A stretch of DNA of 64,000 nt, taken from the NCBI RefSeq assembly GCF_004300825.1, contig NZ_CP036250.1:744001-808000 (forward strand). Reading direction: 5' to 3'. Every line of letters starts with the position of its first letter. The first letter of the stretch is position 1. The translations under genes and the position numbers were made by a program. The notes beneath the pieces are model-generated. The model ran no database searches, had not been told where the DNA came from, and was given only the letters and a program-made list of their open reading frames with translations. Origin of the DNA: Egicoccus halophilus (GTDB lineage: Bacteria > Actinomycetota > Nitriliruptoria > Nitriliruptorales > Nitriliruptoraceae). Positions 62,323 through 64,000 of this stretch are shown piece by piece.

Positions 62323-62459
62323 CCAAGCCGGGACGCGCGGGGCACGGCGTCGACCGGCGGGTGAGCGACCCTTGGGGGAAGGGTGTGTGCTCACCGGCGC
62401 GCCTCCCGATGGGGCGTCGGGGTAGTTGGCGCGCGATGGCGGTCAGGGGCGGACCGCCA
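62291..62459 (-). ncRNA. Candidate structured RNA with C-rich hairpin loops
   Basis: Five hairpins are packed with 1-4 base spacers: 62437-62459, 62397-62434, 62360-62395, 62327-62358 and the terminator 62291-62322. On the minus strand the loops are C-rich (CGCCCCT, CGCCCCA, CCCCC, CGTGCCCCGC, TCCCCC). C-rich loops followed by an intrinsic terminator recall the actinobacterial 6C RNA, but identity could not be checked. No promoter was recognised. It may be a stand-alone small RNA or a terminator-controlled leader of the repeat-protein gene group. Confidence 0.5.
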
Positions 62460-62633
62460 CACCTGAGTCAACGCGGAAACGCGTGTCGGTGTGCCCGTCC
62501 GTGCGTCTTTCGCACGTCTCGGCGCGGTGGGGCGGTGCTCCTGCCGTCGTTGGCCGGCGGCGACGGCCACGTGACCGCTGACGTGCGCCATAGGCTCGCC
62601 GCTGAGAAGCGCCCCCGGCTCGAAGGATGCCCG

Positions 62634-63797
62634 TTGCGGACCGCGGCGTCGCTGTCGAGGACCCCCGAGGGCGCCCTCGCCGCCGCAGAGGCCGCCGACG
62701 CGGTCGGTGCCGACCTGGGTGACGCCTGTGACCTGGCGGTCGTCTTCGTCCGCCCGGAGCAGTTCGCGAGCCTCGAGGCCGCGGCGTTGGCCGTCGAGAC
62801 CCGGCTCGAACCGGGAGTGCTGGTCGGCGCGGTCGCGGCGGGCGTCGTCGGCCCGGGTGCGGAGGTCGAGTCCGGTCCCGGGGTCGTGGTCTGGGGCGCC
62901 CGACTGCCGAGCGGCACACCGCAGCCCTTCCGGTCCTGGTCGTTGCGGACGCCGACGGGCGGCATGGCCGTCGCCGGTTGGCCCGACACCCGACCCGGGG
63001 ACGTGGTCCTGTTGCTGGCGGACCCGTTGTCCTACCCGGCCGCCGAGGTGGTGCTGCGGACGACGGCGGACGGAGACGGCGCCGTCGTCGTCGGGGGCCT
63101 CGTGACCGGCGGCGCCGGTCGCAGCCGCCTGGTCCTGGACGGCACCGTGCACGAGGACGGTGCCGTCGGGGTGGTCCTGCGCGGTGTCGGCGCGCGGGCG
63201 CTGGTGTCCCAGGGCTGCCGCCCGATCGGCGCGCCGCTCACGGTCACGACGGTGGAACGCAACCGCATCCTCGCGCTCGGCGGTGAGCCGGCCGCCCGCC
63301 GCCTGGAGCAGGTGTTGCACGAACTCGACGACGACGAGCGTCGGCTGCTCGAACGTGGCGGCCTGCAGATCGGCCTGGTCGCCGAAGAGGTCCGTGACAC
63401 CTATGCCGTGGGGGACTTCCTCGTCCGAGGGGTGCTGGCGATCGACCCGGAGTCGGGCGGCATCACCGTGGGCGACCTGCCACGCGTCGGCCAGACCGTC
63501 CAGTTCCAGGTTCGTGACCCGTCGACGGCCGAGGAGGACCTCGCATCGACCCTCGCCCACGGCGGTCCGGCGCTGGGCAGTCTGCTGTTCACCTGCACCG
63601 GACGGGGCCGGTCGCTGTTCGGCGTCGCCGACCACGACGTGCGCGCCGTGGAGCTGGCGCTCGGCGGCCCGGTCGCCGGGGCCGTCTGCGCCGGGCAGTT
63701 CGGTCCGGCCGGCCGGGGAAGGTCCTCGCTGCACGGCTACGCCGCGTCGGTCCTGACGTTCCCGCAGCCGGACCCGAGGGGACCGAGCGGGGCGTAA
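62634..63797 (+). CDS. FIST-domain sensory protein
   Basis: The 387-residue protein matches the FIST N/C architecture: an N-terminal DLAVVFVRPEQFASLEAA, GVLVGAVAAGVVGPGAEVE and VVVGGLVTGGAGRSRLVLDG, then a C-terminal domain with LVSQGCRPIGAPLTVTTVERNRI, FLVRGVLAIDPESGGITVGD and FTCTGRGRSLFG. FIST proteins are thought to bind small ligands in signalling. TTG 62634 is taken as the start (GAAGGA upstream, typical family length); GTG 62571 and 62583 are alternatives. Confidence 0.9.
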   Translation: MRTAASLSRTPEGALAAAEAADAVGADLGDACDLAVVFVRPEQFASLEAAALAVETRLEPGVLVGAVAAGVVGPGAEVESGPGVVVWGARLPSGTPQPFRSWSLRTPTGGMAVAGWPDTRPGDVVLLLADPLSYPAAEVVLRTTADGDGAVVVGGLVTGGAGRSRLVLDGTVHEDGAVGVVLRGVGARALVSQGCRPIGAPLTVTTVERNRILALGGEPAARRLEQVLHELDDDERRLLERGGLQIGLVAEEVRDTYAVGDFLVRGVLAIDPESGGITVGDLPRVGQTVQFQVRDPSTAEEDLASTLAHGGPALGSLLFTCTGRGRSLFGVADHDVRAVELALGGPVAGAVCAGQFGPAGRGRSSLHGYAASVLTFPQPDPRGPSGA

Positions 63798-63853
63798 CGC
63801 CGCCGAAACGACGGGGACACGGTCGGGACACCGCGCTGCACGATGCTGCCGCG

Positions 63854-63872
63854 ACCGCGGCCCGTCCGCGGT
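63854..63872 (+). terminator. Hairpin after the FIST gene
   Basis: ACCGCGG (63854-63860) pairs with CCGCGGT (63866-63872) around CCCGT, 56 bases after the stop. No T-tract. Confidence 0.4.
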
Positions 63873-63937
63873 GGTGGGGACGAGCGTCGGCCGTTCCCGC
63901 GGTGACGCGGCGCCCGGCGCCGGTGAAGGAGGACGAC

Positions 63938-64000
63938 GTGAAGCTGGTCACGGCGATCGTGAAGCCGCACAAGCTCGACGAGGTCAAGGAGGCCCTCCAG
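63938..64000 (+). CDS. glnB: PII nitrogen-regulatory protein (3' partial)
   Basis: GTG 63938 follows a strong AAGGAGG. The visible 21 residues, MKLVTAIVKPHKLDEVKEAL and onward, are the conserved N-terminus of GlnB/GlnK. The gene runs off the end of the window, so the T-loop and the GlnB/GlnK choice cannot be judged. No amtB gene precedes it here. Confidence 0.9.
   Translation, partial: MKLVTAIVKPHKLDEVKEALQ

Noticed and set aside
60094-62364. Long open frame on the plus strand opposite the repeat protein (SVGSCGDV repeats)
   Set aside because: It mirrors the minus-strand repeats, has no signal peptide or RBS, and the minus-strand frame has both plus a recognisable anchor.
62104-62560. c-di-GMP or c-di-AMP riboswitch upstream of the repeat-protein/diguanylate cyclase genes
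   Set aside because: The hairpins do not show the conserved GEMM-I or ydaO core sequences that I know, so only an unclassified structured RNA is reported.

Overview
The window is a high-GC stretch from the chromosome of an actinobacterium. Coding is dense, GTG starts are common, many genes overlap by 4 bp, and -10 boxes are of the TAnnnT type. The DUF5319/GuaB3/GuaA set, S-layer-homology (SLH) anchored wall enzymes and ABC-exported polysaccharide genes suggest a deep-branching lineage such as Nitriliruptoria. That placement is inference. No rRNA, tRNA, IS element, prophage or CRISPR array was recognised.

Layout. (1) 1-6570: a TPR/winged-helix regulator (5' end outside the window), a 34-codon exported micropeptide, a secreted subtilisin-like protease, and a heparinase II/III-like protein with three SLH repeats. 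(2) 6593-29008: a surface polysaccharide locus. A Wzm/Wzt-type ABC exporter (12392-14081) is flanked on both sides by a divergent two-gene module made of a methyltransferase-like/coiled-coil/CgeB-like fusion and an ATGA-coupled glycosyltransferase. Outside these lie an FkbM methyltransferase, a GT-C membrane protein, UDP-GlcNAc 2-epimerase, further glycosyltransferases, a sulfotransferase, a UDP-sugar dehydrogenase and a polyprenyl-phosphate sugar transferase. (3) 29107-33811: DUF5319 protein, GuaB3, an O-antigen-polymerase-like protein and GMP synthetase. (4) 33836-36977: a glucosaminidase with SLH repeats, then LemA and an M48 protease. (5) 37077-46083: a PucR-type regulator divergent from a Liv-type ABC transporter operon that contains an acyl-CoA ligase. 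Two palindromes with the same core lie in the intergenic region. (6) 46329-54047: a DUF4870 protein, a lone FliL-like protein, a second large subtilase, PcrA helicase, an SRPBCC protein and a degenerate Rieske-like membrane protein. (7) 54452-57064: a stand-alone B12-binding subunit and succinyl-CoA synthetase (sucCD). (8) 57137-62103, minus strand: a multi-repeat secreted protein, a second secreted protein with the same C-terminal anchor, and a membrane GGDEF diguanylate cyclase. (9) 62291-62459: a tightly packed row of hairpins ending in an intrinsic terminator, a candidate small RNA or leader. (10) 62634-64000: a FIST-domain protein and the start of a PII protein.

The most novel-looking items are the repeat-protein/diguanylate cyclase gene group with the C-rich-loop RNA candidate next to it; the TPR regulator/micropeptide/secreted protease trio, arranged like nprR-nprX-nprA; the mirrored modules around the exporter; and the paired palindromes tying the PucR regulator to the Liv/acyl-CoA ligase operon.
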